The notes below the pieces were generated by a model, which saw nothing but the letters and a program-made list of their open reading frames with translations, did no database searches and had not been told where the DNA came from. From contig NZ_AP018685.1 in NCBI RefSeq assembly GCF_002218045.2, positions 2,666,001 to 2,730,000 of the forward strand: a DNA stretch of 64,000 bases, read 5' to 3'. The DNA is from Vibrio rumoiensis (lineage in GTDB: Bacteria; Pseudomonadota; Gammaproteobacteria; Enterobacterales; Vibrionaceae). The position numbers were made by a program, and so were the translations under genes. Below, one piece after another: positions 16,598 to 25,549 of this stretch; positions within the stretch are counted from its first letter, which is position 1; every line of letters starts with the position of its first letter.

Positions 16598-16870
16598 TTA
16601 TTTTACTGCGTCTTTAAGAGCTTTACCGGCTGTGAATGCAGGAACGTTTGCTGCAGAGATTTGGATCTCAGCACCCGTTTTAGGGTTACGACCTGTGCGA
16701 GCTGCGCGGTGATTAATTTTAAAAGTACCAAAACCAATTAGTTGCACTTGATCGCCATCTTTAAGTGCGCCAGTTACGCCTTCAAGAGTTGCTTCAAGAG
16801 CCGCTTTTGCTTGAGCTTTAGATAGATCTGCTTTTTCAGCAATGGCATCGATTAATTGAGTCTTGTTCAT
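16598..16870 (-). CDS. hupA: DNA-binding protein HU-alpha
   Basis: HU is a small nucleoid protein that binds and bends DNA without sequence preference. The 90-residue product starts MNKTQLIDAIAEKADLSKAQ and carries the arm motif GFGTFKINHRAARTGRNP and the C-terminal FTAGKALKDAVK. The frame is longer at its 5' end (to 16912), but the ATG at 16870 with an AAGGG site gives the family start and the usual length. The long AT-rich upstream region (16871-17123) would hold its promoter; none could be fixed by eye. Confidence 0.97.
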   Translation of the reverse strand: MNKTQLIDAIAEKADLSKAQAKAALEATLEGVTGALKDGDQVQLIGFGTFKINHRAARTGRNPKTGAEIQISAANVPAFTAGKALKDAVK

Positions 16871-17123
16871 TCTAGGTTTCCCTTCTAATTGTTTTTTAGT
16901 GTCTGAATCCACTCTAAATCATAAATGCCCCGTCTGGCAAAGGTTTGTGGCACTTCTTTTGCTCTTATGACGAGAATTTAACCATAAATTGAGCTTTAAC
17001 TCACATTTTGCATTTTTTAAGTAAAATCAATGACAAAAATGTGAATCTCCAGCTATAAGTCTTTTCTTACATTCTTGAGCAATTGATTCATTTTACGAAT
17101 CAATAACAGTGCAACGGAGCAAG

Positions 17124-17717
17124 TTAATGTTCCACACTAATACCAATGTTACTGATGCCTTCTTCGCGTAACTCCATACGCAATTCTTTGATCAATTCAA
17201 TATCACGCGTTTCCGACTCACGCAGCGGGCGGAATAATGCCCATTGAACATCCCACTCTTGGCAAACTGCTTCATTTTCTTTTTGGTTTTCATTGGTAAT
17301 TTCATCACTACCTTGCGCTTCTTCAAGTTGCGCGACCGTCTTCACAGAGACTTGGCTTAAATCAATCATCGCTTCAAACATTTCTTCACGATCGAGTAGC
17401 GCATGCAGCAGAATCGATAAACCGATACAAGCATCAATCGCAGGGTAGACGGCATAGAATTGATAGTCTTCTGAGCTTGGGATCAACTCTTCCAACTTTT
17501 CCAACTGACGTTCAAAATTCACTTTAGCCGTTTTAACCGTTAGGATTTCCCAAACACTGTCTAAAATCTCACGATATTTGCGCGCATCGGCAAATTCAGT
17601 GTTTTCACAAAACAAAGCATAGTTTGGGTACATACGCTCACATAGGCAGGCCATGAACGTCATTTGTTGCCAAGGGACGAATTTTTCTAGACGGACTTGA
17701 AGGGGATTCTGTAGCAT
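17124..17717 (-). CDS. yjaG: DUF416 protein YjaG
   Basis: A 197-residue soluble protein close to E. coli YjaG: shared MLQNP start, TFMACLCERMYPNYALFC, VYPAIDACI, EWDVQWALFR and RDIELIKELR segments. It is encoded next to hupA in both organisms, in the same direction. The family has no assigned function. The product is rich in acidic residues and helical. An inverted repeat TTGATTC / GAATCAA sits just after its stop at 17083-17103 without a U run. Confidence 0.93.
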   Translation of the reverse strand: MLQNPLQVRLEKFVPWQQMTFMACLCERMYPNYALFCENTEFADARKYREILDSVWEILTVKTAKVNFERQLEKLEELIPSSEDYQFYAVYPAIDACIGLSILLHALLDREEMFEAMIDLSQVSVKTVAQLEEAQGSDEITNENQKENEAVCQEWDVQWALFRPLRESETRDIELIKELRMELREEGISNIGISVEH

Positions 17718-17835
17718 AATTAGGTTAACTCATTTCAATTAATACCAGACAAGGGAAGTGTACTTGATAACCGTATCGTTTACTTGAAAAAGCATTCGGT
17801 TTACCCAAAAAAAGCAAGGAGCTCACTGCAACGTT

Positions 17836-18795
17836 ATGAAATCGACCGACGACGGACAATCCGCACCATTAAGCTTAACAGCACCATTATTGTATATCCT
17901 TTCCAATCAGGCCAAGGCTTATCAAGCGCTATTAGCGAACTCAACCCTCTCAAATATTGAGTTAACTTCCGATGCATCTCAAGCCACCATAGTGCTTGCC
18001 GACCCCCCTCTTTTATCCAAACAATTAGATGATTTCCCTAAGCTACTGTGGGCACAATCCACCTTTGCCGGGATTGATGCGTTAATTACCCCGTCATTGC
18101 GCCAAGATTATCAACTAACCAATGTGAAAGGGATTTTTGGCCAGTTGATCAGTGAATATGTTTTAGGTTATAGCCTGAGCTATTTCCGCCATTTTTCCGA
18201 CTACCAACAACAACAAAGCGAACAAAAATGGCAACCTCATGCTTATCAATCGGTAGTAGGAAAAACACTGGTCATTCTTGGTACCGGTTCGATTGGGAAC
18301 AAATTAGCCCAAGCCGCTTCAGCACTTGGTTTTATCTGTTTAGGTGTCAATCGCAGCGGCCAAACGCCACCGAATAGTCACTTCCAACAATGCTATTCCA
18401 TGGAAAAAATTGACTGTGCACTAGAGCAAGCCAGCATTGTGGTGAATGCCCTACCAAGTACCCAACAAACTCGGCACATCTTAAACCAGCAGCACTTGTT
18501 TCATTGTCAAAATGCGCTGCTATTTAATATAGGTCGAGGCGATGCCGTGGATGAGCAAGGATTGGTATTGGCTCTTGAAAAAGGCTGGGTAGCGCACGCC
18601 TATTTAGATGTCTTTCCCGTTGAACCACTTCCACAAAGCAGCCAGTATTGGCAACATCCGAACGTGACGATCACGCCACACATTGCCGCCACCAGTTTTC
18701 CTGAGCAAGTGTTTGAAATTTTTGAGCAAAACTGTCACCGCTGGCTGACTCAGCAACCGCTGCTCAATCAAATCGATTTTGATTTAGGGTACTAA
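17836..18795 (+). CDS. D-2-hydroxyacid dehydrogenase family protein
   Basis: A 319-residue NAD(P)-dependent oxidoreductase of the D-isomer 2-hydroxyacid dehydrogenase family. Seen: the Rossmann motif GTGSIG (149-154), the catalytic triad Arg234 in NIGRG, Glu263 in FPVEPLP and His282 in TPHIAA, and an N-terminal catalytic half of about 120 residues that diverges from better-known members. It resembles the glyoxylate/hydroxypyruvate reductase GhrA branch. The substrate is unknown. The UDG-like gene begins 3 bases after its stop, so the two are one operon. Confidence 0.9.
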   Translation: MKSTDDGQSAPLSLTAPLLYILSNQAKAYQALLANSTLSNIELTSDASQATIVLADPPLLSKQLDDFPKLLWAQSTFAGIDALITPSLRQDYQLTNVKGIFGQLISEYVLGYSLSYFRHFSDYQQQQSEQKWQPHAYQSVVGKTLVILGTGSIGNKLAQAASALGFICLGVNRSGQTPPNSHFQQCYSMEKIDCALEQASIVVNALPSTQQTRHILNQQHLFHCQNALLFNIGRGDAVDEQGLVLALEKGWVAHAYLDVFPVEPLPQSSQYWQHPNVTITPHIAATSFPEQVFEIFEQNCHRWLTQQPLLNQIDFDLGY

Positions 18796-18798
18796 CCA

Positions 18799-19374
18799 AT
18801 GGCCGGCCAATTTGATCAATTAATGACACAAATAGCGCAGTGCCAAATTTGCGCCCCACATCTTGAGCATGGTTGCCGCCCAGTAGTGCAAGCGCATCCC
18901 GATGCCAAAGTATTGATTATTGGCCAAGCGCCAGGGTTGAAAGTACACCAAAGTGGCAAGCCGTTTAATGATGCCAGTGGTGAGCGTTTACGCCAGTGGA
19001 TGGGTATTGATGAAGGTCGTTTTTATGATCCGCAGTTTCTAGCCATTATACCGATGGGATTTTGTTATCCCGGTAAAGGCAAAAGTGGTGATTTACCACC
19101 ACGTCAAGAATGTGCCCCGCACTGGCATAAACAGCTGCTGGATCAATTACCCAATATTGAATTGATATTGTTAATAGGCCAATACGCGCAAAATTACTAC
19201 CTAGAGAATAAACCCAAAACGGTCACCGAAACCGTTCAAGCTTGGCAGCAGTATCAACCTAAATATCTACCGTTGCCGCACCCTTCGCCACGCAATAATA
19301 TCTGGTTAAAGAAAAATCCTTGGTTTGAGCAAGCGCTCATTCCGCATCTGCAAAGTATTATTGCTGAACTGTAA
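18799..19374 (+). CDS. Uracil-DNA glycosylase superfamily protein
   Basis: A 191-residue protein of the UDG-like superfamily: motif GQAPG at 42-46 in place of the usual GQDPY or GEAPG, and HPSPRN at 161-166. A CQIC pair lies at the N-terminus (15 and 18), but further cysteines (89, 105) are not spaced like a clear iron-sulfur cluster of family 4. It may remove damaged bases, or be an inactive relative; the function is not shown. It is probably translated with the dehydrogenase gene (3-base gap). Its 3' end overlaps that of the convergent ABC permease gene by 17 bases. Confidence 0.82.
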   Translation: MAGQFDQLMTQIAQCQICAPHLEHGCRPVVQAHPDAKVLIIGQAPGLKVHQSGKPFNDASGERLRQWMGIDEGRFYDPQFLAIIPMGFCYPGKGKSGDLPPRQECAPHWHKQLLDQLPNIELILLIGQYAQNYYLENKPKTVTETVQAWQQYQPKYLPLPHPSPRNNIWLKKNPWFEQALIPHLQSIIAEL

Positions 19375-20524
19375 CGCTAGTCGATGTCGCTTTACGCTGT
19401 ATCAGCCACCATGCTAATCCGCCATAAATAGCGGCTTGCCCCCAAAGATGCCACACATAAGGAAGGATCTGCTGGAAGCTTGCTCCCATTTGATTAACAC
19501 GCAAAAAGCCATTAATTGCAGGTGTCGAAGGCGCTAATTGTGCTAACCACTTGAGCAAACTGGGCAACTCCGAAGTCGGCCAGACAAAACCGGCACAAAA
19601 AACCAAAGGCAACGAACTCAGCACCACAATTAACGTCGCCAGCTCTTTGCGAGGGATTAGCTCGCCCATCACCATCCCCAAACCTATGACGGCCAATAAA
19701 AATGGAATTATCAGTACAAATAAATGGGAAATAGAAGCCAAGCGGCTAATACCATAAAACTCAAAGCTAAATCCGAAGTAATACATCACTAGGGGAAGAT
19801 AAGTCAGCAATAAGATCACTGCTCGTGCCGACCACATATCAAACGCCGAACAATCTTGCCAATAACCCGATTGATTAGTGCGACGCTGCTCATTCATCCC
19901 ACCACCTAACAACCCCGCTGCAATCAATAAGGTTTGATGCAAAATCAGCACAAACACTGCAGGTACAATGTAATTGATATAACCATTGGTCGGATTAAAC
20001 ACCGGTTGCATCGACAGTGTAATAGGTGAATATTGCTGCGATGCTAACACCAGGTTCTTACCAGACATCACCATTCGCGATACTTTTGCCTGCGCCGATA
20101 AAGTGCCTCCTGCGGTCGCTAAACCTTCGACTACTGTACCGTAAATCAAGAAATAAGCCGCATCCCCTGCGTAAGCTAAGGTCGGGCTTTTTCCCAATAA
20201 TAAATCACGACTAAAGTGGCGAGGGATCAATAAAATCCCATGGACCTTACCTTGATTAAATAATGCTTTTGCATCTTCGAGACTATAAGCATGCTCGGTG
20301 ATCTGTACCTGTGGCGTGGCATCCACCATTCTTTCTAATTTTCGACTAGTGGAAGTGTTATCTAAATTTATCACCACAATCGATTGCTCACGTGGTAATT
20401 GTTGGCTATAAGGCAAAGGGTATAAAAATGAATACATCACGACTCCGCCAAACACAGTGAGCAGTAACGCCGAATTGGTGTAAACCGACTTTAATTCACA
20501 ACGAAACACTTGCCACCAGCTCAT
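19358..20524 (-). CDS. ABC-2 type permease (second of pair)
   Basis: A 388-residue membrane protein: one N-terminal membrane helix (about 16-36), a long extracytoplasmic domain (about 40-180) and five or six C-terminal helices. This is the ABC2_membrane_3/YhhJ-YbhR layout used for drug or lipid export. Its ATG overlaps the end of the first permease gene (ATGA), so the two are coupled and probably form a heterodimer. No ATP-binding subunit is encoded next to it. Confidence 0.87.
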   Translation of the reverse strand: MSWWQVFRCELKSVYTNSALLLTVFGGVVMYSFLYPLPYSQQLPREQSIVVINLDNTSTSRKLERMVDATPQVQITEHAYSLEDAKALFNQGKVHGILLIPRHFSRDLLLGKSPTLAYAGDAAYFLIYGTVVEGLATAGGTLSAQAKVSRMVMSGKNLVLASQQYSPITLSMQPVFNPTNGYINYIVPAVFVLILHQTLLIAAGLLGGGMNEQRRTNQSGYWQDCSAFDMWSARAVILLLTYLPLVMYYFGFSFEFYGISRLASISHLFVLIIPFLLAVIGLGMVMGELIPRKELATLIVVLSSLPLVFCAGFVWPTSELPSLLKWLAQLAPSTPAINGFLRVNQMGASFQQILPYVWHLWGQAAIYGGLAWWLIQRKATSTSVTVQQ

Positions 20525-21678
20525 GATATCTTCTCCAGCTTACTGGCTGACACCAAAACTCGCGCTCTTAAATATACCACACTCAATAGTGCCAAAAATA
20601 AACCAAGTGCCAACAATGGGACCGCAGCTTGCGCTAATTCGACACCGTTATTTACTTGCATCACTTGCACATCAATATAATGGCTGACCGGTAATAAACT
20701 GCGCCAAATCTGGCCTAATAATGGCATGTCACTGGTTGGAAACGTGATTCCCATAAAAGCGAATGCAGGGGCAGTAAAAGCGGCAACAAAACTCATTGAA
20801 CGGGTCGCATCAAGAGTGAGCATAAAAAATAATGCGCCAACGCTTTGGCAAGCGAACACCATCAATATTTGAGCACCCAACAATATTCCCCAACTGCCAT
20901 GCATTGGCCAATCCAACCCTCCATACATCACCACTAAAAATCCAATGCCTTGCGCTAGATACACAGGTGAATAAGCCAGCAGCTTAATGACAATAGCCTG
21001 AAAAGGATGAACCCCAAGCCAAGTCTTCATGCCTTGGGTTCTTTGCTCGAATGAAAAACTTAGTACGGTAGTCGCGACAATAAAAATCTGCCATAAGGCT
21101 GGAATCGCAGCAGAAACTAAGAATTGGCCATAATGACTATTACTATTAAATAACGCGGTGATTTGAGTTTGAACTGGCACGGCTTGAGCAAGTGCTTGCT
21201 GCGGCACAGTATCGCCTTTGCTCATGTTTTTTGCCGCTTCAATTCGAGCATTAAACGTACCTTGCGCCTGCTGCATTGCCGCGCTGACTAATTTCCCAAT
21301 CAAGATAAATTGGCTGTTATAGAAAGTGGTAATAGTAGGAGAATGCCCAAGTAAGACATCTTGAGTAAGGTTATCTGGGATCACGATTAAGGCGTAAATC
21401 TTACCCGATTGCAGATCTTGCTTACCTTCAAGTACTGAAGTGTAGCTTTGAGTCACTTTTAAAGTAGGGCTAGCATCGTAATAACGCACCACTCCACGCG
21501 ACATACTTGAGTGCTCAAAATCAACCACACCTATTGCAAGATCTCGGGCACTTCCAGCAGAAAATATCCACCATAAGGCAAAAAACATCAATACCGGCAG
21601 CCAAAACAACATGGCGTTTAACCAAGGTTGTTTCACCATCAACTGCCACTCTCGCCGCCATGCTTGACGCTTAAACAT
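20521..21678 (-). CDS. ABC-2 type permease (first of pair)
   Basis: A 385-residue protein with the same layout as its downstream partner: N-terminal helix (NAMLFWLPVLMFFALWWIF), a large outside domain, and C-terminal helices. The two share only the general pattern (for example AIGVVDFEHSSMSRGVVRYYDASP against VVINLDNTSTSRKLERMVDATP, here read as short homologous segments), consistent with ancient duplication. It starts 2 bases after the HlyD-like gene. Confidence 0.87.
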   Translation of the reverse strand: MFKRQAWRREWQLMVKQPWLNAMLFWLPVLMFFALWWIFSAGSARDLAIGVVDFEHSSMSRGVVRYYDASPTLKVTQSYTSVLEGKQDLQSGKIYALIVIPDNLTQDVLLGHSPTITTFYNSQFILIGKLVSAAMQQAQGTFNARIEAAKNMSKGDTVPQQALAQAVPVQTQITALFNSNSHYGQFLVSAAIPALWQIFIVATTVLSFSFEQRTQGMKTWLGVHPFQAIVIKLLAYSPVYLAQGIGFLVVMYGGLDWPMHGSWGILLGAQILMVFACQSVGALFFMLTLDATRSMSFVAAFTAPAFAFMGITFPTSDMPLLGQIWRSLLPVSHYIDVQVMQVNNGVELAQAAVPLLALGLFLALLSVVYLRARVLVSASKLEKIS

Positions 21679-21680
21679 GA

Positions 21681-22667
21681 TTAATCTGCCGTATGCTCAA
21701 GCAAAACGCTCATACCAACTCGCAAACCGTCAATCGGCTTACTTGGCCTAGCCTCCACTTCAAAAGTGCGCATATCAAAACCTTGGTTAGCATCGGTAGT
21801 ACGCCAAGTCGCAAAATCCCCCATGACTGCGACATGAGAAACCACAAAGGTATACTGCTCATCGCCTAGAGCAGGAATGGTAACATTCAATTTAGTGCCT
21901 TGTGTAAACCATTTCAGCCTATCTTCACGAACGTGGAAAATCGCCCATGCATCCTGCATATCTAAAATAGTCACGACAGGAAAACCTTGTGGTGCCAACT
22001 CACCTGAACGTAATAAAATATCGCTCACTTCGCCATCATGCCAGCTGGAAATTTGAGTATCCGCAGCATAGGCTTCAACCTCAGCGACCGCACCGGCGGC
22101 TTGCTTTTCTTGCTGTTGAGCGGCGCGCTTGGTTTCATCTCGAGCCCCTTCTTGCGCCATTTGATACATTTGATAAGCAGCACGTTCGGTATAAAGCGCC
22201 GCTTGCCATTGAGTATACGCTTCGTCACGTTTTTGCTCAGCCACCACCCCGTCTTGATATAAGTTTTGCACGCGTTGGTAGGTTTTTTCCATCAAACGAG
22301 AAGCGGCTTTGGCTTTACGCCATTGATCTTGCGCGGCAGCAATTTCTTGATTACGTGCGCCTTTTTCGGCTTGCTCCGCCATCGCCCCTGCCGCCCCTTG
22401 TGCCGCTTTTGCTTGGGCGAGTTTTGCTTCTATTTCTGGACTCAATAACGTAAATATTTGCTGACCCGACTTCACTTGATCGCCTTTTTTTACTAAAACC
22501 TGATCAATTCTCCCCGGTACCTTAGATGAAATCAAATATTGCTGGGCTTCAATTTGCCCTTGGAAACGTTGTGGTTTGGGTTGATAGGCTAGCCAAAAAG
22601 TATAGGCTAACCAACTGACTATCAAGGCAATAACAAGGGTAAAAACCATCGATTTTGATATGCGCAT
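21681..22667 (-). CDS. HlyD-family membrane fusion protein
   Basis: A 328-residue periplasmic adaptor: N-terminal membrane anchor (about 8-28), split biotinyl-lipoyl domain (GQIEAQQYLISSKVPGRID at the front, ILLRSGELAPQGFPV at the back), a long coiled-coil rich in Ala, Gln, Lys and Glu between (about 75-200), and a beta-barrel. Such proteins link an inner-membrane pump to a TolC-type channel. Its ATG overlaps the stop of the upstream TolC-like gene by one base (TAATG). Confidence 0.9.
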   Translation of the reverse strand: MRISKSMVFTLVIALIVSWLAYTFWLAYQPKPQRFQGQIEAQQYLISSKVPGRIDQVLVKKGDQVKSGQQIFTLLSPEIEAKLAQAKAAQGAAGAMAEQAEKGARNQEIAAAQDQWRKAKAASRLMEKTYQRVQNLYQDGVVAEQKRDEAYTQWQAALYTERAAYQMYQMAQEGARDETKRAAQQQEKQAAGAVAEVEAYAADTQISSWHDGEVSDILLRSGELAPQGFPVVTILDMQDAWAIFHVREDRLKWFTQGTKLNVTIPALGDEQYTFVVSHVAVMGDFATWRTTDANQGFDMRTFEVEARPSKPIDGLRVGMSVLLEHTAD

Positions 22668-24049
22668 TATTGAACCTCTAATCCTTGATATTGTTGGTAT
22701 TGATTGAAACTATCAACTTCGCCGCTTACCGCTAATAAGCGCGATAACGAAAGAACATATTGGTAGGCAGCTGCCGAGCGTTGTGTTTTGATGCTATTGA
22801 GATACATTTCCGCATCCACTACATCCAATGACGTAGCAAGCCCTTGGCTAAAGGCTTTCTTTTGTAGACGAATATTTTCATTAGCCATGCTGACATTCGA
22901 GGCCAAACCATTGTATTCCTCTAAAGCTTGATTGGCTTCTCGATAGGTTTTTTCCACTAACAATGATAAATCTTGTTTCGCTTGAGCACGTAAGTACCCC
23001 ACTTTTTTGATGGCACTATGTGCCGCACCCACTTTTTCTGAACGACCAGAGCTATCAAGTAAAGGAATGCTGACCCCAACCCCAACCAACCAATCCGGAG
23101 TATTATCGCCGACTAAAGTGTCATCTTGATACAGATTGTAATTACCGTAGACATAGACTTCAGGGTAATACTTGCCTTTTTCTACATCGACTAACCCGCT
23201 CGCTTGTTTTTCTTTGGCATCAAGAATGCTTAAGCCAGGATAATCTTGCAGTGTTTTATCCATAAACGCCTGCATTGGAGGTAGGCTTTTATTAATAAAT
23301 AAATGAGTGGAAGGATCGACTAAAGATGGTGATTTAATCAAATTGGTCAGCGCCATTTGCGCTATTTCAACATCTCGCTGCGCTTTTTTGGTGTCGACTT
23401 TAGCTTTTTGATAAGCGGCCTCAGCTTGCAAACGCTGTACTCTGGCAATTTGACCTTGTTGCTCCATTTTAACGGCGTGGTCAAAGTGTTCTTTCAAGCC
23501 TTTTTCGACTTCTTGTCTGGTTGATAGCACTTGTTGAGATAACACCACACCAAAGTAATATTTAGACAAATCTTCAAACTTGCCTTGCTGCTTCATGGCA
23601 AATAAATATTTAGCTTCTTCTGATTTAGCTTTAGCAATATCTTGCGCAGCAGAAATACGCCCGCCAGTAAAAATAGGCCAAATGGCGCGAATAGAACTGG
23701 TAAACACATCTTTCTCGACGAGAGTGGAAGTCAGCATGCCATCAAAGGCTTGGGTTAATGCACTCGCACCAACAGAGGTACTGTCGGCAAGTTCAGAAGG
23801 CGACACCGTTATGTCGTCATCTAGGCGGGTATAATTAGCACTTAAGGTAATACTCGGCAAATTCATCGCACTCGCCGCTTGCTGTTTATATTCGGCCTGC
23901 TCAACACTGGCTCTTTCCGCAGCTAGCCCGTCATTATTGTTCAATAATGATTGCCACGCTTGGTAAAAGGTGACCTCTTGCGCCAAGCTTGAAAAGGAAG
24001 GAAGCAACAAAAAAAAACCAATACAAGTGGTTAACTTCAATTTAATCAT
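22667..24049 (-). CDS. TolC-family outer membrane efflux protein
   Basis: A 460-residue outer-membrane channel subunit with an N-terminal signal peptide (cleavage probably after SSLAQ), two OEP repeats with long coiled-coil helices, and the typical PSITLSANYTRL and YYPEVYVYGNYNLYQ beta-strand stretches. It is the first gene of the export operon and probably exports jointly with the HlyD-like adaptor and the two ABC-2 permeases. The main tolC of the cell is expected elsewhere. Confidence 0.9.
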   Translation of the reverse strand: MIKLKLTTCIGFFLLLPSFSSLAQEVTFYQAWQSLLNNNDGLAAERASVEQAEYKQQAASAMNLPSITLSANYTRLDDDITVSPSELADSTSVGASALTQAFDGMLTSTLVEKDVFTSSIRAIWPIFTGGRISAAQDIAKAKSEEAKYLFAMKQQGKFEDLSKYYFGVVLSQQVLSTRQEVEKGLKEHFDHAVKMEQQGQIARVQRLQAEAAYQKAKVDTKKAQRDVEIAQMALTNLIKSPSLVDPSTHLFINKSLPPMQAFMDKTLQDYPGLSILDAKEKQASGLVDVEKGKYYPEVYVYGNYNLYQDDTLVGDNTPDWLVGVGVSIPLLDSSGRSEKVGAAHSAIKKVGYLRAQAKQDLSLLVEKTYREANQALEEYNGLASNVSMANENIRLQKKAFSQGLATSLDVVDAEMYLNSIKTQRSAAAYQYVLSLSRLLAVSGEVDSFNQYQQYQGLEVQ

Positions 24050-24097
24050 AACCTTATCAATTCATCCTTAAGCCAAATAAGCATCTTGGCATACAGC

Positions 24098-24115
24098 TTA
24101 GAGTGTGTACTCTAA
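24098..24115. promoter_or_regulatory. Palindromic candidate operator before the export operon
   Basis: TTAGAGTGTGTACTCTAA: two 7-base arms separated by GTGT, 49 bases before the TolC-like gene. The size fits a TetR- or MarR-type operator. No regulator gene is adjacent. Confidence 0.5.
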
Positions 24116-24171
24116 AACTGCAATAGACTGATCGGATCTGTGCTAGTAAGTTGTTCGCTCAGGCGATAAAA

Positions 24172-24201
24172 ATAAAAAAGCGCAGACTATCGGCTGCGCT
24201 T
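24172..24201 (-). terminator. hemE terminator
   Basis: Minus strand: AAGCGCAG / CTGCGCTT stem (24194-24201 and 24178-24185), 8-base loop, then U-rich TTTTATTTTT. Confidence 0.9.
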
Positions 24202-24232
24202 AGTAATGGATTCATTGTACGTCAATTATCCG

Positions 24233-25300
24233 TTATTTATGATAAGGCTTAGACAATTCGTGCACCGCGTCAACAAATACACCGGCATTTTCAGGTGGAA
24301 CATCTAAATGGATACCGTGACCCAAGTTAAAGACATGGCCAGTACCTGCATCACCGAAACCTTCTAAGATCGAAGCCACTTCTTGACGAATACGTTCAGG
24401 CTGAGCATACAGAATTGACGGATCCATATTGCCTTGTAGCGCCACTTTATCCCCCACACGAGCAACCGCATCGGCGATATTAATCGTCCAATCAAGGCCA
24501 ACCGCATCACAACCTGTCGCAGCAATTTTCTCAAGCCACATGCCACCATTTTTGGTGAAGAGCGTCACAGGGACACGGCGACCGTCATTTTCACGGATCA
24601 ACCCATCGACAATTTTATGCATGTACTGCAATGAGAAATCATTGTAATCACGTGGGGTTAATACGCCGCCCCAGGTATCAAAGACCATAACAGACTGCGC
24701 ACCCGCTTTGATTTGGGCATTCAAATATTCAATGACACTGTCAGCCAATTTGTCTAAAAGCGCATGAAGGATGGTAGGATCGGCATACATCATTTTTTTG
24801 ATTTTAGTGAAAGCCTTAGAGCTACCACCTTCCACCATGTAAGTCGCTAATGTCCACGGGCTGCCAGAGAAACCAATCAGCGGCACTTCACCTTGCAAAT
24901 CTTTGCGAATTTGACGAACCGCGTTCATTACATACTGCAATTCGCCTTCTGGATCAGGCAAACCAATTTTATCAACATCGGCTTTGCAGGTAATTGGGCG
25001 TTCAAATTTAGGGCCTTCACCGGCTTCAAAGTACAAACCAAGTCCCATTGCATCAGGAATAGTTAGAATATCAGAAAACAAAATTGCCGCATCAAGAGGA
25101 AAACGACGTAATGGTTGAAGCGTCACTTCAGAAGCTAATTCGGCATTTTTACATAAAGACATAAAGTCACCCGCGACACTGCGCGTTTGACGATATTCAG
25201 GTAAATAACGACCCGCTTGGCGCATCATCCATACTGGCGTGTAATCTACAGGCTGTTTTAATAACGCACGTAGATAGCGATCATTCTTCAATTCAGTCAT
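24233..25300 (-). CDS. hemE: Uroporphyrinogen decarboxylase
   Basis: HemE converts uroporphyrinogen III to coproporphyrinogen III in heme synthesis. The 355-residue product has the usual length, the N-terminal signature PVWMMRQAGRYLPEYR (with the conserved arginines), ILFSDILTIPDAMG with the conserved aspartate, and GFSGSPWTLATYMVEGG. A separate terminator at 24172-24201 ends the gene. In this window hemF, a later step of the same pathway, is at 54933-55850. Confidence 0.98.
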   Translation of the reverse strand: MTELKNDRYLRALLKQPVDYTPVWMMRQAGRYLPEYRQTRSVAGDFMSLCKNAELASEVTLQPLRRFPLDAAILFSDILTIPDAMGLGLYFEAGEGPKFERPITCKADVDKIGLPDPEGELQYVMNAVRQIRKDLQGEVPLIGFSGSPWTLATYMVEGGSSKAFTKIKKMMYADPTILHALLDKLADSVIEYLNAQIKAGAQSVMVFDTWGGVLTPRDYNDFSLQYMHKIVDGLIRENDGRRVPVTLFTKNGGMWLEKIAATGCDAVGLDWTINIADAVARVGDKVALQGNMDPSILYAQPERIRQEVASILEGFGDAGTGHVFNLGHGIHLDVPPENAGVFVDAVHELSKPYHK

Positions 25301-25454
25301 TTTTCTATCCTAAAAATTGGGCAGTCTTTATTTTGCTTATATTCTAACATTACACAGCGCACATTTTGCTAATGGTTTGTAAGACAGATCATGTTCTTGA
25401 ACATTAAAATCCATCGCTATTTGCCTCAATTGAGCTATTTGTTAATACTTTGTG

Positions 25455-25549
25455 CGCTAGCAAAATTATAACGAGCTTGAACACATGAATGTTCAGCATC
25501 TCATAACGACATCTTACTTACCCCTCCGGCAATCCCGGAGGTTTTTTTT
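25455..25549 (+). ncRNA. Candidate small RNA with strong terminator
   Basis: Between the minus-strand genes hemE and nudC there is a strong plus-strand terminator (CCTCCGG / CCGGAGG at 25523-25529 and 25535-25541, then eight T) with no plus-strand gene before it. A promoter-like TTGCCT (25421-25426) 16 bases from TAATAC (25443-25448) would start a ~95-base RNA near 25455. It would contain a hairpin GAACA / TGTTC, an open stretch, then the terminator, the usual form of Hfq-dependent small RNAs. Not recognised as a known small RNA. Confidence 0.5.
25523..25549 (+). terminator. Orphan terminator between hemE and nudC
   Basis: A seven-base-pair GC-rich stem (CCTCCGG / CCGGAGG) with loop CAATC and eight T. 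It is oriented on the plus strand, opposite to both neighbouring genes. Confidence 0.9.

Noticed and set aside
17083..17103. Inverted repeat TTGATTC / GAATCAA after yjaG as terminator
   Set aside because: No U run follows on the minus strand and the stem is AT-rich, so the terminator call is not supported.
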